NCBI GenBank assembly: GCA_001804815.1
Contig: MHBI01000005.1
Span: 1 to 64,000, forward strand
Reading direction: 5' to 3'
DNA from: Lentisphaerae bacterium GWF2_50_93
Lineage (GTDB): Bacteria; Verrucomicrobiota; Lentisphaeria; Victivallales; GWF2-50-93
Length of the DNA stretch: 64,000 nt
Shown: positions 31,373 to 40,917 of the stretch, one piece after another
Position numbering within the stretch: position 1 is the first letter of the stretch
Layout: each line of letters opens with the position of its first letter
Notes under the pieces: model-generated
The model's database searches: none
The model's input: only the letters and a program-made list of their open reading frames with translations
Told to the model about the DNA's origin: nothing
Made by a program: the position numbers and the translations under genes

Positions 31373-32425
31373 CTATTCTCTTCCTGAATCAAAATGATTA
31401 TATATTTCCCTGTCGGTAAGCGCACGCTTATACAGAAGGAACTCATCGATCCTGCCCTTGAAGAAGAATTTCAGGATAAGCTCATTGCTCAGAACGCCGG
31501 CTTTATTCTTATCATATGTTCCGGGGCTCCAGTATTTCCTGTAGCAGCCTGCGGCACCGAGGACGAGGGGGACGTTGAGTACTCCGCCTGTGCAGGCCTT
31601 CCAGCCCGTAGCTGATGCAGTATCAGGATTTTCACTGGTTGTATTCATAAAGGCGCCGAGAGCCACACCATTTATGAATACCGTGATCTGTCCAGTCGGA
31701 TCACCGCTGGCATCGAGTCCGGTATGGAGATATCGGAGCGTCAGGTGGACCCAGCCGGCCTTATTGAAATCGACATGGGTGTTAGTCCAGGTTCCGCATG
31801 TCGTGAACACATCGGCATCGAATGAACCTTGTCCGAAGGAACCGGCATAAGGATTGGAATATATGTCATACTGGCATGCAGCGTCAGCCTCGGTGCCCCA
31901 GAGGGATTTCGAGAAAGGGCAATCGCCCAGGCCTAGCTTGTCGAATTTCGCCCAGACCAGAATGGTGAAATCGTCATAAGGTGTGAAGTCAAGTCCCTGG
32001 GTCCCGGGAATAAGGACGTATGTGTCGGCTCCATTGAACTGCAGAGCATATTTATATCCGTACTTGCTCCAACGGCCACCGGACTTGATCCATTTCAGGT
32101 TGCTCTTGCCGCCATTGCTGTTCATAAAGGTGCCATTATACTCGTTGGCCTTGAAGTTCTCAACGTCCGCGCCGGCACAGATATTGTTCAGCGTAGTCCC
32201 CTCGCCTTCCTGGATGTTGAAGTTCACAATGCACGCAGGATCGTTGGCGCACTGCCTGTTGAAAGCATACCATTTAATGAATTTCGCCCTGTCCTTGGCA
32301 CGGCTGAGTACGGGCAGCATGATAGCCATGAGAATTCCAAGAAGGAGCACGACCATGGTGACCTCTATGAAGGAGAACCCTGAACGCACCAGTCTTCTTC
32401 TGGTGATTTTATCATTTGTTTTCAT
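31373..32425 (-). CDS. LamG-domain pseudopilin
   Basis: This is a 350-residue exported protein. The N-terminus has the prepilin-peptidase site SGFSFIEVTMVVLLLGIL (Gly16/Phe17, Glu+5), giving a type IV/type II pseudopilin anchor. The rest is a concanavalin-like LamG_3 domain: YALQFNGADTYVLIPG, DDFTILVWAKFD, GWVHLTLRY, ITVFINGVALG, FFKGRIDEFLLYKRALTDRE. LamG domains bind glycans. Lentisphaerae encode many such pilin-LamG hybrids. It is followed by the CxxC membrane protein. Confidence 0.85.
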   Translation of the reverse strand: MKTNDKITRRRLVRSGFSFIEVTMVVLLLGILMAIMLPVLSRAKDRAKFIKWYAFNRQCANDPACIVNFNIQEGEGTTLNNICAGADVENFKANEYNGTFMNSNGGKSNLKWIKSGGRWSKYGYKYALQFNGADTYVLIPGTQGLDFTPYDDFTILVWAKFDKLGLGDCPFSKSLWGTEADAACQYDIYSNPYAGSFGQGSFDADVFTTCGTWTNTHVDFNKAGWVHLTLRYLHTGLDASGDPTGQITVFINGVALGAFMNTTSENPDTASATGWKACTGGVLNVPLVLGAAGCYRKYWSPGTYDKNKAGVLSNELILKFFFKGRIDEFLLYKRALTDREIYNHFDSGRE

Positions 32426-32756
32426 GGTATCACCTCACATTCTTTAATCCAGCCCCAAATTATGTTGACCCTGGGTCCAATCGAAGCATAAAGGATGCCA
32501 AGTTAAAAAACATTCAATTGCAGTAACGATTCGATACAACTGCAGGTAAGATATCCCTGATTTAAAAATTATCCAGCCGCATGATGATAAATGGCAAACA
32601 TGGATAACGCGCAAACATGCGCTGCTGCCAGCAAAGACATTACTACGGAGAATTTGAGGTTCTGATGCACACCCTTCATGAATTCACCTCAACTCCGGTT
32701 TTATTCGCCCCTCGGTTGTTCGACTGCTCGTCATTCAGACGTTCAGCTCAAGAGAA

Positions 32757-32781
32757 CAGGCAGGAATGCCTGTCCTACTTT
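32757..32781. repeat. short hairpin repeat at dapB stop
   Basis: ACAGGCAGGAATGCCTGT followed by CCTACTTT. The final CTA is the complement of the dapB TAG. Similar CTACTTT endings occur in copies near 43997-44032. The remainder of the 32426-32774 gap holds a GCGCAAACATGCGC palindrome near 32609 (also near 30885), a half-arm CGGTTGTTCGACTGC near 32713, and no gene. Confidence 0.5.
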
Positions 32782-33581
32782 AATCCGAGGACGTCCTGCA
32801 TGTTGTAGATGCCTGGCCGGGCTTTTGAAAGGAATCGGACGGCCTTCAATGCGCCTTTCGCAAACGTGTCGCGGCTGGAAGCCTTGTGGACCAGCTCAAT
32901 ACGTTCGCCTTCGGTCGCGAATATGACAGTATGATCTCCGACCACATCGCCACCTCGGACGGCATGTATCCCGATCTCAGACTTCTTCCTTTCGCCGATG
33001 ATCCCCTTGCGGCCATGGACGGCATTCTTCTCATAGGAAAGATCCCTGGCCTTTGCAATCGCCTCGGCAAGGCTTACGGCCGTCCCGCTCGGGGCGTCCT
33101 TCTTCTTATTGTGATGCATCTCGACGATTTCGACGTCGTAGTCGTCTCCGAGGATTTTTGCGACTTTCGCGCAGAGATCAAAAAGCAGGTTGACGCCCAC
33201 GCTCATATTGGAGGCCATGACGATGCGTCCGCCTTTTTTTCCGGTGAGGTCCGAAAGCGTCTTCTTGTCAGCGTCTGTGAGCGCAGTTGTGCCGATGACC
33301 ATGCACGCACCGGCATCGGTTGCGAGTTTTGCATTTTCCACGACCGGGCCCGTGCTGAAATCAATCACTGCATCCGCATTCCTGAGGAGCGGTTTTATAT
33401 CCGTGCCTATTTCAATCCCGCAGGCGTCGAGACCGGCGATCATTCCGGCATCTTTCCCGACAAAGGGGCTTCCGGAAAACTCGGTTGCACCCGCCAGCTT
33501 CATGTCATTTGAAGTTAAAATGCGGGACACGAGAAGCCTTCCCATTCTTCCAGCCGCACCTACAACCACGACTTTAATCAT
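32775..33581 (-). CDS. dapB: 4-hydroxy-tetrahydrodipicolinate reductase
   Basis: The 268-residue enzyme acts in the lysine/diaminopimelate pathway with NAD(P)H. The Rossmann start VVVGAAGRMGRLLV is followed by IGTTAL, the catalytic EMHHNKKKDAPSGTA near 157-171, and GGDVVGDHTV. The length is typical. It is not linked to dapA here. The stop codon is supplied by a hairpin repeat. Confidence 0.93.
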   Translation of the reverse strand: MIKVVVVGAAGRMGRLLVSRILTSNDMKLAGATEFSGSPFVGKDAGMIAGLDACGIEIGTDIKPLLRNADAVIDFSTGPVVENAKLATDAGACMVIGTTALTDADKKTLSDLTGKKGGRIVMASNMSVGVNLLFDLCAKVAKILGDDYDVEIVEMHHNKKKDAPSGTAVSLAEAIAKARDLSYEKNAVHGRKGIIGERKKSEIGIHAVRGGDVVGDHTVIFATEGERIELVHKASSRDTFAKGALKAVRFLSKARPGIYNMQDVLGLK

Positions 33582-33675
33582 TGATAAACCTCGAAAGTTT
33601 TATTTATTAAGGAAAACAGAAACGTATGAAAATATAAACCAAGAATCATTCTAAGCAAGAAGCCGCATCGAAGCT

Positions 33676-34233
33676 TCAGCCAACCGGCAGTACGATTCTT
33701 CCATACTTCTCGTTAATCACTTCGGCCATGGCCAGATAAATCGCGCTGCAGCCGCACACAATTCCTTCCCAGCCGGCTATTTTACCAATCAAAGAGGATT
33801 CCAGCCAGTCGCGCGCAGCCAGCATGAAGAACAGGACAACGAGAGAGAGGAAGACAAACTGCAGTACGCGGCTGCTCTTGAATGTGGCAAACCACATGAA
33901 GAGGGTAAAGACACCCCACATGAAAAGATACCAGCCCATGAATGCCTCAGGTGTTTTCTCCGCCAGTCCCAGCCTGGGGGCGACGATCAACCCTACGAGC
34001 GTCAGCCAGAAGGAACCATATGAAACAAAGGCTGTCAATCCGAATGTGTTTCCTTTCTTGAATTCCAGTACGCCGGCTATTATCTGTGCGATTCCGCCAT
34101 AGAAGAAGCCCATGGCGAGGATCATTGCGCTGATCTGGAAAAAACCTGCATTGTGAATATTGAGAAGTACCGTGGTCATTCCAAATCCCATCAGGCCCAA
34201 AGGGGCGGGATTGGCTGTCTTATTTTCAGTCAT
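33676..34233 (-). CDS. satP: acetate/succinate uptake permease (GPR1/FUN34/YaaH family)
   Basis: This 185-residue inner-membrane protein has six helices. The N-terminal signature NPAPLGLMGFGMTTVLLNIH is diagnostic, and FGLTAFVSYGSFW lies on helix 3. Members move acetate and succinate with protons. A pta gene at 57873 implies acetate metabolism elsewhere in the window. It is a single gene. Confidence 0.88.
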   Translation of the reverse strand: MTENKTANPAPLGLMGFGMTTVLLNIHNAGFFQISAMILAMGFFYGGIAQIIAGVLEFKKGNTFGLTAFVSYGSFWLTLVGLIVAPRLGLAEKTPEAFMGWYLFMWGVFTLFMWFATFKSSRVLQFVFLSLVVLFFMLAARDWLESSLIGKIAGWEGIVCGCSAIYLAMAEVINEKYGRIVLPVG

Positions 34234-34300
34234 TATAGCATCTCCTGTTATTTTATGTTTTCGAGGCCTTTGATTGACATGTCTTCAAGCATTTGGAATA

Positions 34301-36322
34301 TCAACAGATCTCCACCGGGCACCTTGGAATTGAATCGAGGAATATCTTGCCATACCTCTTGGAGATGATCCTGCGGTCCAGGATGACGATGATGCCGTTG
34401 TCGGTCTTCTTCCTTATTAGCCGGCCGACCCCCTGCCTGAACCTCAAGACGGCCTCCGGAAGCGAGTAGTCCATGAAGGATTTACCGCCTTCCCTCTCTA
34501 TCCTTTCCGATCTCGCCTGGACAAGCGGATGACTAGGTACGGCAAAAGGGAGCTTCGTGATGATGACGTTGCTCAACGCCTCTCCGGGAACATCGACGCC
34601 CATCCAGAAACTTGTAACTCCGAAAATGACGGAATCTACGTCCTGCTTGAAGGCGCTCAGCATTGCTGAACGGCTCTTCCCCTCGCCCTGCACCAGGAGG
34701 GTTATGCCCTTGTCGTCGAAGAATGATCTCAGCCTGTCGGAACTTCTCTTCATATTGTCATAGCTGGTAAAAAGGACAAAAGCCTTGCCGTGAGTCCTGC
34801 TTATGTAGGTTTCAATTTCATCGCAGACCGATTCAAGGTAGTTTTCCTCGTCGGGGAGCGGCATGTTCTTTGGAATATATATTTTCACCTGGTTCTCATA
34901 GTCGAAAGGAGTGTCGAGGATATTCTCGGTTCCCTTGTCGAACCCTATCCTCCTCTTGTAATAATCGAGGTTTCCGGCCACGGAAAGGGTCGCACTTGTG
35001 AGGACGACCGGAAGATTCCCGTTGAACAGTACCTTCTGGAGAATCTCGCTGACATTGAGCGGGGCCGCATAAAGCTGGATATTCATCTCGCTCCTGCCGC
35101 CCTTTTCAACCCAGTAGACATGGTCATCGAGCCTCATGGCCACGAAATCGGATACGGCCGTCCTGTAATATTCGCAGCGCATGAGCATCGCGGAAAGTTC
35201 CTGGCTGAGATCATCGTCCTCGTCCTCCTGCTCCTTGAGATACTCGTTCAGCCGGTATTCAAGACGCCCGATCTTCTCCGAGAGGATGTCGACGACGAAA
35301 TCAGGTTTCCTGAGCCTGATTATGTTGTCCTCGAAGGCGGCGGCGAACTCCCTGACCTTCTCGAAGAATATTTCCGAGGCGTCCACCAGCTCGCTGACTT
35401 CCGCCCTCAGCTTCAACATTTCCTCTCCGGGCTTCACAAGAAGTCCCTTGCCGCGCTGGGGATCATAGAGCCGTTTCAGGAAGAGGCGGACTCCGGCGCT
35501 TGACACATGGAGGCCGAGATGCTGGGCCGCCTCATCTTCAAGAGTGTGCGACTCATCAAGGACGAGAGCTCCGTAGACCGGCAGCAGGCTCGTCTCAAGG
35601 TCTTCCGAGCTTTTGATCTTCAGGTCGGTGAAAAAAAGTGCGTGGTTCGAGACAACTATGTCAGCAGTATCCCAGAGCTTCCTGGCCTTCCAGTAGAAGC
35701 ATCTCTTGTAGAACATGCATTTGGGCTTGGAGCAGTTTCCGGTCTCGCAGCAGATGTAGTCCCAGATCTGCCGGTCGAAGGGGAAATCGATCTCGGAAAG
35801 ACTTCCTTCCCCGGTAGTGTCGGCCCATATTGCGATCCTCTCGACATCAGACCGCATGGAGTCCGCGGGCAGGTATTCGGTATGTTCTCCTGCGATGAGG
35901 GCGAGACGCCTGCGGCAGATGTAGTTGCCCCGGCCTTTTGCAAGGGCAATCGTGAACTGCACGTTCATCAACTTCTGGAGCAGGGGAAGATCCTTCTCCA
36001 CAAGCTGTTCCTGGAGGCTTATTGTCCCGGTGCTGACGACCACCGGCATTTTCTGTTCGAGGGCGCAGTAGATGGATGGCACGAGATATGCAAAACTTTT
36101 TCCGACGCCGGTGGGGGCTTCGACGCACAGATTCCTCTTCTCGGCGAACGCGGCCGCCACCTTGAGCGCCATCTCCTCCTGCTGCGGCCTCCTTTCATAT
36201 GCAGGCCCGCCAAATTCAGACGATTTGAGCAAGGGCGTTTCGTCGGAAAAGAAGCCTGAAGTGGAGGACACTATTTCACTATGGAGAACCTGCACTTCAT
36301 CATTGTCGAGGGGCATTATCAT
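34301..36322 (-). CDS. dinG: DinG/XPD-type ATP-dependent DNA helicase
   Basis: The 673-residue superfamily 2 helicase has Walker A EAPTGVGKSFAYL near 66, the Walker B variant DESH in LVLDESHTLEDEA near 245, and the C-terminal motif GRLIRKKTDNGIIVILDRRI. The [4Fe-4S] cysteines are NYICRRR and CCETGNCSKPKCMFYKRC. It unwinds 5'-3' and resolves R-loops or G-quadruplexes in known cases. The upstream exonuclease domain of some DinG is absent. It is divergent from tolB. Confidence 0.9.
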   Translation of the reverse strand: MIMPLDNDEVQVLHSEIVSSTSGFFSDETPLLKSSEFGGPAYERRPQQEEMALKVAAAFAEKRNLCVEAPTGVGKSFAYLVPSIYCALEQKMPVVVSTGTISLQEQLVEKDLPLLQKLMNVQFTIALAKGRGNYICRRRLALIAGEHTEYLPADSMRSDVERIAIWADTTGEGSLSEIDFPFDRQIWDYICCETGNCSKPKCMFYKRCFYWKARKLWDTADIVVSNHALFFTDLKIKSSEDLETSLLPVYGALVLDESHTLEDEAAQHLGLHVSSAGVRLFLKRLYDPQRGKGLLVKPGEEMLKLRAEVSELVDASEIFFEKVREFAAAFEDNIIRLRKPDFVVDILSEKIGRLEYRLNEYLKEQEDEDDDLSQELSAMLMRCEYYRTAVSDFVAMRLDDHVYWVEKGGRSEMNIQLYAAPLNVSEILQKVLFNGNLPVVLTSATLSVAGNLDYYKRRIGFDKGTENILDTPFDYENQVKIYIPKNMPLPDEENYLESVCDEIETYISRTHGKAFVLFTSYDNMKRSSDRLRSFFDDKGITLLVQGEGKSRSAMLSAFKQDVDSVIFGVTSFWMGVDVPGEALSNVIITKLPFAVPSHPLVQARSERIEREGGKSFMDYSLPEAVLRFRQGVGRLIRKKTDNGIIVILDRRIISKRYGKIFLDSIPRCPVEIC

Positions 36323-36449
36323 AATTTTTAAAAATCCCGCTTGAGATTATCAGTATGTAAGTTACCCTATATTTTGCATTGGAACCGGATATTTGACATC
36401 AGTTTCAGTCCGCATGAAAATAACTGAAAACATCACAGGAGCAAGACAA

Positions 36450-37631
36450 ATGTTTAAAAAGTTTCTAATTTTATCTGCCGTCATGGCGATAATATCTACA
36501 GCGGCCGTCGACGCACAGGAAGTAAAAGTGATCAAGCGATTGACTGACAGGAACCCCACGCTGATGTACAAGGACATCACCGGCAACCCCGAACTTGCCA
36601 AGCTCATCCAGTCGGATCTCAAATACTGCGGCTGGTTCGATCTGGTGGACAGCGGTGCAGAATACTTCATAACCGGCGCGGCGGCCGGCAACCAGGTCCA
36701 GATGGTCCTGGCCAACGGGAACGGCACCACGCTCTTCACGGTGAACTCCCCAATCACACAGAACCTCCGCACAGCCGCGCACAAGGCCGTAGACGCAATC
36801 CTCAAGAAGAAATTCAGCATAGCGGGAATATGTTCCACGAGAATAGCCTTCGCCGGAGAGACCCAGCCTGGCAAAAAGGAAATATTCACCTGCGACTTCG
36901 ACGGGCAGAACATCCTGCAGCTGACCAACAGCAGCAGCCTCTCGGTTGAACCCGACTGGATACCCAAAAGGGATGCCATCGTGTATACCCTCTACATGAA
37001 AAGGTTCACCGACATCGTGGAACTTGACGTGCCATCGAGGCGCAGCCGCAGCCTTGCCCAGTTTCCAGGCCTCAACTCAGGCGCAGCCATTTCCCCCAAC
37101 GGAAATGTGATGGCGCTCATCCTCAGCCGCGACAACCAGGTCGAGCTCTACATCAAATCCTTTGCCGGAAGGGAATTCCAGAGGCTTACAAACGACATAA
37201 GCGTTGAAGCCTCCCCGTGCTGGTCGCCGGCCGGAGACAAGATATGCTACGTCTCCGACAAGAGCGGCAGGCCAAGTCTTTATGTGATCGACTCCCGCGG
37301 AGGCGCTTCCGTAAGACTTCCAACTGTCGGGACTGAAGCAGTATCACCCAGCTGGTCGGCGGACAACAAGATCGCATATTCGGCGAAAAGCGGCGGCTAC
37401 ACCATCGCAGTCCTCGACCTGAGCGGCAAGGAACCGGGAAAGACGGTGGTGAACGCGGCAGGCGACTGGGAATCCCCTTCATGGGCGCCTGACTCCAGGC
37501 ATGTAGTCTGCGCCAGGAAACTCGGAGGGAACTCATCCCTTTATGTTATCGACACCTGGACCGGAAAGGCAAGACAGCTCCTCGGCGGAAAGATGAACAT
37601 CGTCCTGCCAAGCTGGTCGGGGATAAAATAA
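36450..37631 (+). CDS. tolB: Tol-Pal system protein TolB
   Basis: The 393-residue periplasmic protein has a signal peptide (FKKFLILSAVMAIISTAAVDA) and an N-terminal alpha/beta domain (LIQSDLKYCGWFDLVDSG). A beta-propeller follows, with repeats of the type DGQNILQLTNS...EPDWIP, GNVMALILSRDNQVELYI, EASPCWSPAGDKICYVSD and PSWSADNKIAYSA. CAGGAG sets the start at ATG 36450; the upstream frame has no SD. The pal and tolQRA partners are not in the window. It indicates an outer membrane held by Tol-Pal. Confidence 0.9.
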   Translation: MFKKFLILSAVMAIISTAAVDAQEVKVIKRLTDRNPTLMYKDITGNPELAKLIQSDLKYCGWFDLVDSGAEYFITGAAAGNQVQMVLANGNGTTLFTVNSPITQNLRTAAHKAVDAILKKKFSIAGICSTRIAFAGETQPGKKEIFTCDFDGQNILQLTNSSSLSVEPDWIPKRDAIVYTLYMKRFTDIVELDVPSRRSRSLAQFPGLNSGAAISPNGNVMALILSRDNQVELYIKSFAGREFQRLTNDISVEASPCWSPAGDKICYVSDKSGRPSLYVIDSRGGASVRLPTVGTEAVSPSWSADNKIAYSAKSGGYTIAVLDLSGKEPGKTVVNAAGDWESPSWAPDSRHVVCARKLGGNSSLYVIDTWTGKARQLLGGKMNIVLPSWSGIK

Positions 37632-37685
37632 TACGAACCGGCGAACCGAAGAGCCGGTGTATCGGCGATTAAGTTAGATATTTAT

Positions 37686-37809
37686 GCTGATTACAAAAAC
37701 ACATAAAACGTCTGTTGCGAAAACATGCCCGTTGGAGTTCAAACTTTAGTTTGTTCCAGATTCCTTGGCATCGGGACTAAAGCTGAAATCCAACTCAATC
37801 AATCAGTTC
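37686..37809. mobile_element. MITE family D, copy 2 (diverged)
   Basis: The ends GCTGATTACAAA and AATCAGTTC, with a shared interior ACG(C/T)CTGTTGCG, AAACATGCCCGTTGGAGTTC and AAAGCTGAAATCC, parallel the element at 2041-2172 (TTGCGGAAAC; CCGTTGGAGTT; AAAGCTGTGAACTCC). It is less well kept than copy 1. Confidence 0.5.
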
Positions 37810-37816
37810 AATAATA

Positions 37817-37948
37817 GTAGCCGTTAAAGAAGGCACAAAAGATGCGGTTGAGGCTGTCAGGGGATGCTTAAAGTCCAAAAAAAGGACCGATGCGATAATC
37901 AGGGAACTGAGAGATGTGGAAAGGACGAAGTCAATAGCGGAGGAGTGA
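37817..37948 (+). pseudogene. 3' remnant of an unknown gene between two MITEs
   Basis: The frame ending at TGA 37946-37948 reads VAVKEGTKDAVEAVRGCLKS, then KKRTDAIIRELRDVERTKSI and AEE: 43 residues with a helical, charged, normal-looking protein composition. There is no start codon. The upstream boundary is MITE D copy 2 and the downstream boundary is MITE B copy 2. The family is not recognised. Nothing else coding was found in 37632-38350. Confidence 0.4.
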
Positions 37949-37952
37949 CCCA

Positions 37953-38074
37953 AATGGCCCTAAGTGAAGAGCAAACTAAAGTTTGAACTCCAACATTTGT
38001 CGGTGTACTGAGGTTGGAGTCCAAGCTTCAGCTTGTGTATTCATAATGGCAGAAATACTTAACTTAGCGACATT
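37953..38074. mobile_element. MITE family B, copy 2
   Basis: The ends AATGGCCCTAAG and CTTAACTTAGCGACATT flank an interior nearly identical to 12253-12380 (GAGCAAACTAAAGTTTGAAC; GGTTGGAGTCCAAGCTTCAG). The ends have one or two changes relative to copy 1. It is in the same orientation as copy 1. Confidence 0.75.
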
Positions 38075-38350
38075 CAAGGGTGACCCTGTTCTTCAAGTTA
38101 AACAAAGGAACTTTTTGCTTGAAAAATAAATCGATATGGCTTTTGAACTTCATGAAACCTGATGAAGATAATGTCCAACGGATAAAAAGCATTCTATGGG
38201 GCATGCCAATTCTACAAAAGAAAGAGCAGTCAAATAAAAATATTAAAGATATGGTATTTCTGTAATCCGATTAGAAGAAGATCATTATGCATTGAAAATC
38301 GACAAAGATTAAGGATCGCCTTCTGGCTTAAATAAAATCCAAAATCATAT

Positions 38351-39226
38351 ATGAACAATCCAATAAATAAAGTCCGGCCCAAGCTTCCGCCATGGATCCG
38401 GGTCAAGGCATCCGGCGGCGACGGCAGGGCCAAAGTCGAATCGCTGATAAGCCAGTACAATCTCCATACCGTATGCCAGAGCGCAAAATGTCCGAACCTG
38501 TGTGAATGCTGGCACAAGCAGACCGCGACCTTCATGATACTCGGAAACGAATGCACCCGCAACTGCACCTTCTGCGCTGTCAGCCATTCAAGAAAACCTT
38601 CCGCGCCCGACAAGGATGAGCCTGCGAAGATCGCAGAAGCGGCAAAGAAAATGAAATTGAAATACGTCGTCGTCACAAGCGTGACCCGCGATGATCTTCC
38701 TGATGGCGGGGCTTCGCTGTTCGCCGAGACAATCCGCGCACTCAAGGAGAAGATCCCGTCGGTGAAGGTTGAAGTGCTGACTCCTGATTTCGGGGGCGAC
38801 ATAGGATGCATCAAGAGGGTGGTCGACGCCGGTCCGGATGTCTTCAACCACAATCTTGAAACAGTGGAACGGCTTGCCGGAGAGATCAGGAGCGGAGCTG
38901 ACTTCAGGCGTTCGCTCAAGGTGCTCAAGGCTGCTTTTGAGCTGGGACAAAGCAAGCTGTCGGTGAAATCCGGAATAATGGTCGGACTCGGGGAGACAGA
39001 CCAGGAGATCGAGGAGACTATCCGCGAGATCCGCAGGACAGGCGCGGAAATGCTCACAATCGGCCAGTATCTCCCCCCCTCGTCCAGCCACAGGCCCCTG
39101 GACCGATACGTGACTCCCGAAACTTTTGAAAAATGGAGGGATTTTGCGCAGGGCCTGGGATTCAGGAGCGTAGCAAGCGGCCCCCTTGTGAGAAGCTCCT
39201 ACAATGCCGAGAACTTCTATTTGTAA
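38351..39226 (+). CDS. lipA: lipoyl synthase
   Basis: This 291-residue radical-SAM enzyme inserts two sulfurs into octanoyl chains on lipoate-dependent proteins. The auxiliary cluster motif is CQSAKCPNLCECW near 42-54, the radical-SAM motif is CTRNCTFC near 70, and the C-terminal RSSYNAENF holds the Ser ligand. The length is close to that of E. coli. lipB is not adjacent. Confidence 0.95.
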   Translation: MNNPINKVRPKLPPWIRVKASGGDGRAKVESLISQYNLHTVCQSAKCPNLCECWHKQTATFMILGNECTRNCTFCAVSHSRKPSAPDKDEPAKIAEAAKKMKLKYVVVTSVTRDDLPDGGASLFAETIRALKEKIPSVKVEVLTPDFGGDIGCIKRVVDAGPDVFNHNLETVERLAGEIRSGADFRRSLKVLKAAFELGQSKLSVKSGIMVGLGETDQEIEETIREIRRTGAEMLTIGQYLPPSSSHRPLDRYVTPETFEKWRDFAQGLGFRSVASGPLVRSSYNAENFYL

Positions 39227-39340
39227 AAGTTTCACAATATTTTTATTTTTCTCCATCTTGCTTAAGGAATTTTATCAATTCCATAATATATTCATCTTTT
39301 AATCAGATACCTTAATTTTTTATTTTCGAGGAAACTACAC

Positions 39341-40915
39341 ATGACCAACAGCGTCCTATTTTTCCTGGTATTCATAATTCTCATACTTGTCGTCTGGGTC
39401 ATCTACCAGCACACCCGGGTGATAATCACAAACAGGATCTGCTACGACCAGGCACGCCAGATCGCCAAGGAGAGAGAGGCCACTGCGGCAATCCTCGGAC
39501 TCAGTGGAAAGGCTATCACGTCCGAAGACCTCAGCGACGAGACTTTCCTCACCCACTTCATCGAATATGCGCAGAGGACGCTGCGGGGGGTCGGGGGAGC
39601 CATTCTCATCGCCTCGGACAACGACACTTTCAAGGGATGTGCCGTCTCCGGCACATTCCCCCCTCTCAAGGACGTACCAGCCCAGGTTGAACAGCAGCTC
39701 CTGGCACATCCGAAAAAGCATACCGACTTCATCAAGGAGATAAAAATCCCGGTACTGATATCCCAGCTTGTCGAAGTCTGCCTGGACAAGAAATATGTCC
39801 TGTTTTCTGATACGCTCCCCAAAGGCTTCCCGGAAAACTTCAAGAAGCTCGCGCCCAGGATACTGATGGCCCCCATCTACGTGCATTCCAAGATATTCGC
39901 CTGCTCCATCGTGGTATCGAGGAACGAGTTTGACGAGCATGCGCTGCTCGACAAGGACGGCGAATATCTCGTCCGTCTCAACGAGATCGCCTCCCTCAGC
40001 CTCGAAGCCATACAGCTTTTCCGCGAACGCAGGCAGTATGAGGAGAAGCTGAGGACCGCCAAAGAGGAGGGAATGCTCCAGGTTTCGACCGGCATAATCC
40101 ACAACATTGGAAACGCCGTCACAGTCGCCAAGCTCACAGTCCTTGAACTCCAGGAGAAGAATCCGGAAAACGCCGAACATCCTGAAACATTCATACTTGG
40201 CGAGATAATTCCCAGGTTCAAGAAGGAGCTTGACGCTGGCAACCTGCAGAATTTCCTCAAGGAGGACAAGTCCGGACAGCAGTATTTCGACATCATATCC
40301 GAGCTCCTGAGCCATGTCAACAAATCCCGCATGGAAACAGTCAAGATGCTCTCATCCCTTTCGAACAAGCTCTACTACATAAGTGAAATCATCGAACTCC
40401 AGCAGAGGTTCATGGGCGAACTCGGAACCGAGAACATGACTTCGCTGGCGCCTGTCATTGAGTCATCCGTGAAGATTTTCGAGGAGACCTGCAACAAGAA
40501 GGGTGTCATCATCAAGACTACCCTTGACGACAAGACTCCGCAGGTCGTAGTGGATCCTTCGATGATGACGCAGGTATTCATCAACCTCATCAAGAATGCG
40601 GTAGAAGCCATGGAGGCCGAAGGAGGGGCAAAGAAGCACTCCCTTGATATAATCCTTAAAATGGACAAGGTGGAGAACCAGCGCATGGTAGTCGTAGAGG
40701 TCAAGGACAATGGTCCGGGAATACCTGACGACATCCGCGCAAAGCTGTTCAGCTTCGGCTTTTCAACAAAGGACAAGAACAAGGTTTCCAGGGGTTATGG
40801 CCTCCATTCCTGCATGGACACTGTCAAGAAATACGGTGGAATGCTTTCACTCGAAAGCAAGGTTGGGGAAGGATCGACCTTCAAGATTTCCCTGCCTGTG
40901 AGCGAAAGGCACTGA
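39341..40915 (+). CDS. membrane-anchored sensor histidine kinase
   Basis: The 524-residue protein has one N-terminal helix (VLFFLVFIILILVVWVIY) and a GAF-like sensor (~70-235). A dimerisation region with an unusual H-box GIIHNIGNAVT near 254-264 is followed by an HATPase domain: NLIKNAVEAM (N), DNGPGIPDDI (G1), FGFSTKDKNKVSRGYGLHSC (F/G2). The H-box HNIGN places it with the HK group lacking the classic HE. No response regulator is next to it. The downstream permease gene starts two bases after the stop and uses an SD inside the kinase gene, so the two are co-expressed. CGAGGAAA precedes its own ATG. Confidence 0.88.
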   Translation: MTNSVLFFLVFIILILVVWVIYQHTRVIITNRICYDQARQIAKEREATAAILGLSGKAITSEDLSDETFLTHFIEYAQRTLRGVGGAILIASDNDTFKGCAVSGTFPPLKDVPAQVEQQLLAHPKKHTDFIKEIKIPVLISQLVEVCLDKKYVLFSDTLPKGFPENFKKLAPRILMAPIYVHSKIFACSIVVSRNEFDEHALLDKDGEYLVRLNEIASLSLEAIQLFRERRQYEEKLRTAKEEGMLQVSTGIIHNIGNAVTVAKLTVLELQEKNPENAEHPETFILGEIIPRFKKELDAGNLQNFLKEDKSGQQYFDIISELLSHVNKSRMETVKMLSSLSNKLYYISEIIELQQRFMGELGTENMTSLAPVIESSVKIFEETCNKKGVIIKTTLDDKTPQVVVDPSMMTQVFINLIKNAVEAMEAEGGAKKHSLDIILKMDKVENQRMVVVEVKDNGPGIPDDIRAKLFSFGFSTKDKNKVSRGYGLHSCMDTVKKYGGMLSLESKVGEGSTFKISLPVSERH

Positions 40916-40917
40916 TA

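Noticed and set aside
38080..38265. 61-codon frame after MITE B copy 2
   Set aside because: It lacks an SD and a recognisable pattern. It could be another remnant, but support is too weak to list as a gene.
39356..40315. 319-codon open frame antisense to the histidine kinase
   Set aside because: The sense strand holds a complete kinase with H, N, G1 and G2 boxes; the antisense frame has no SD, no family pattern, and mirrors the sense codon bias.
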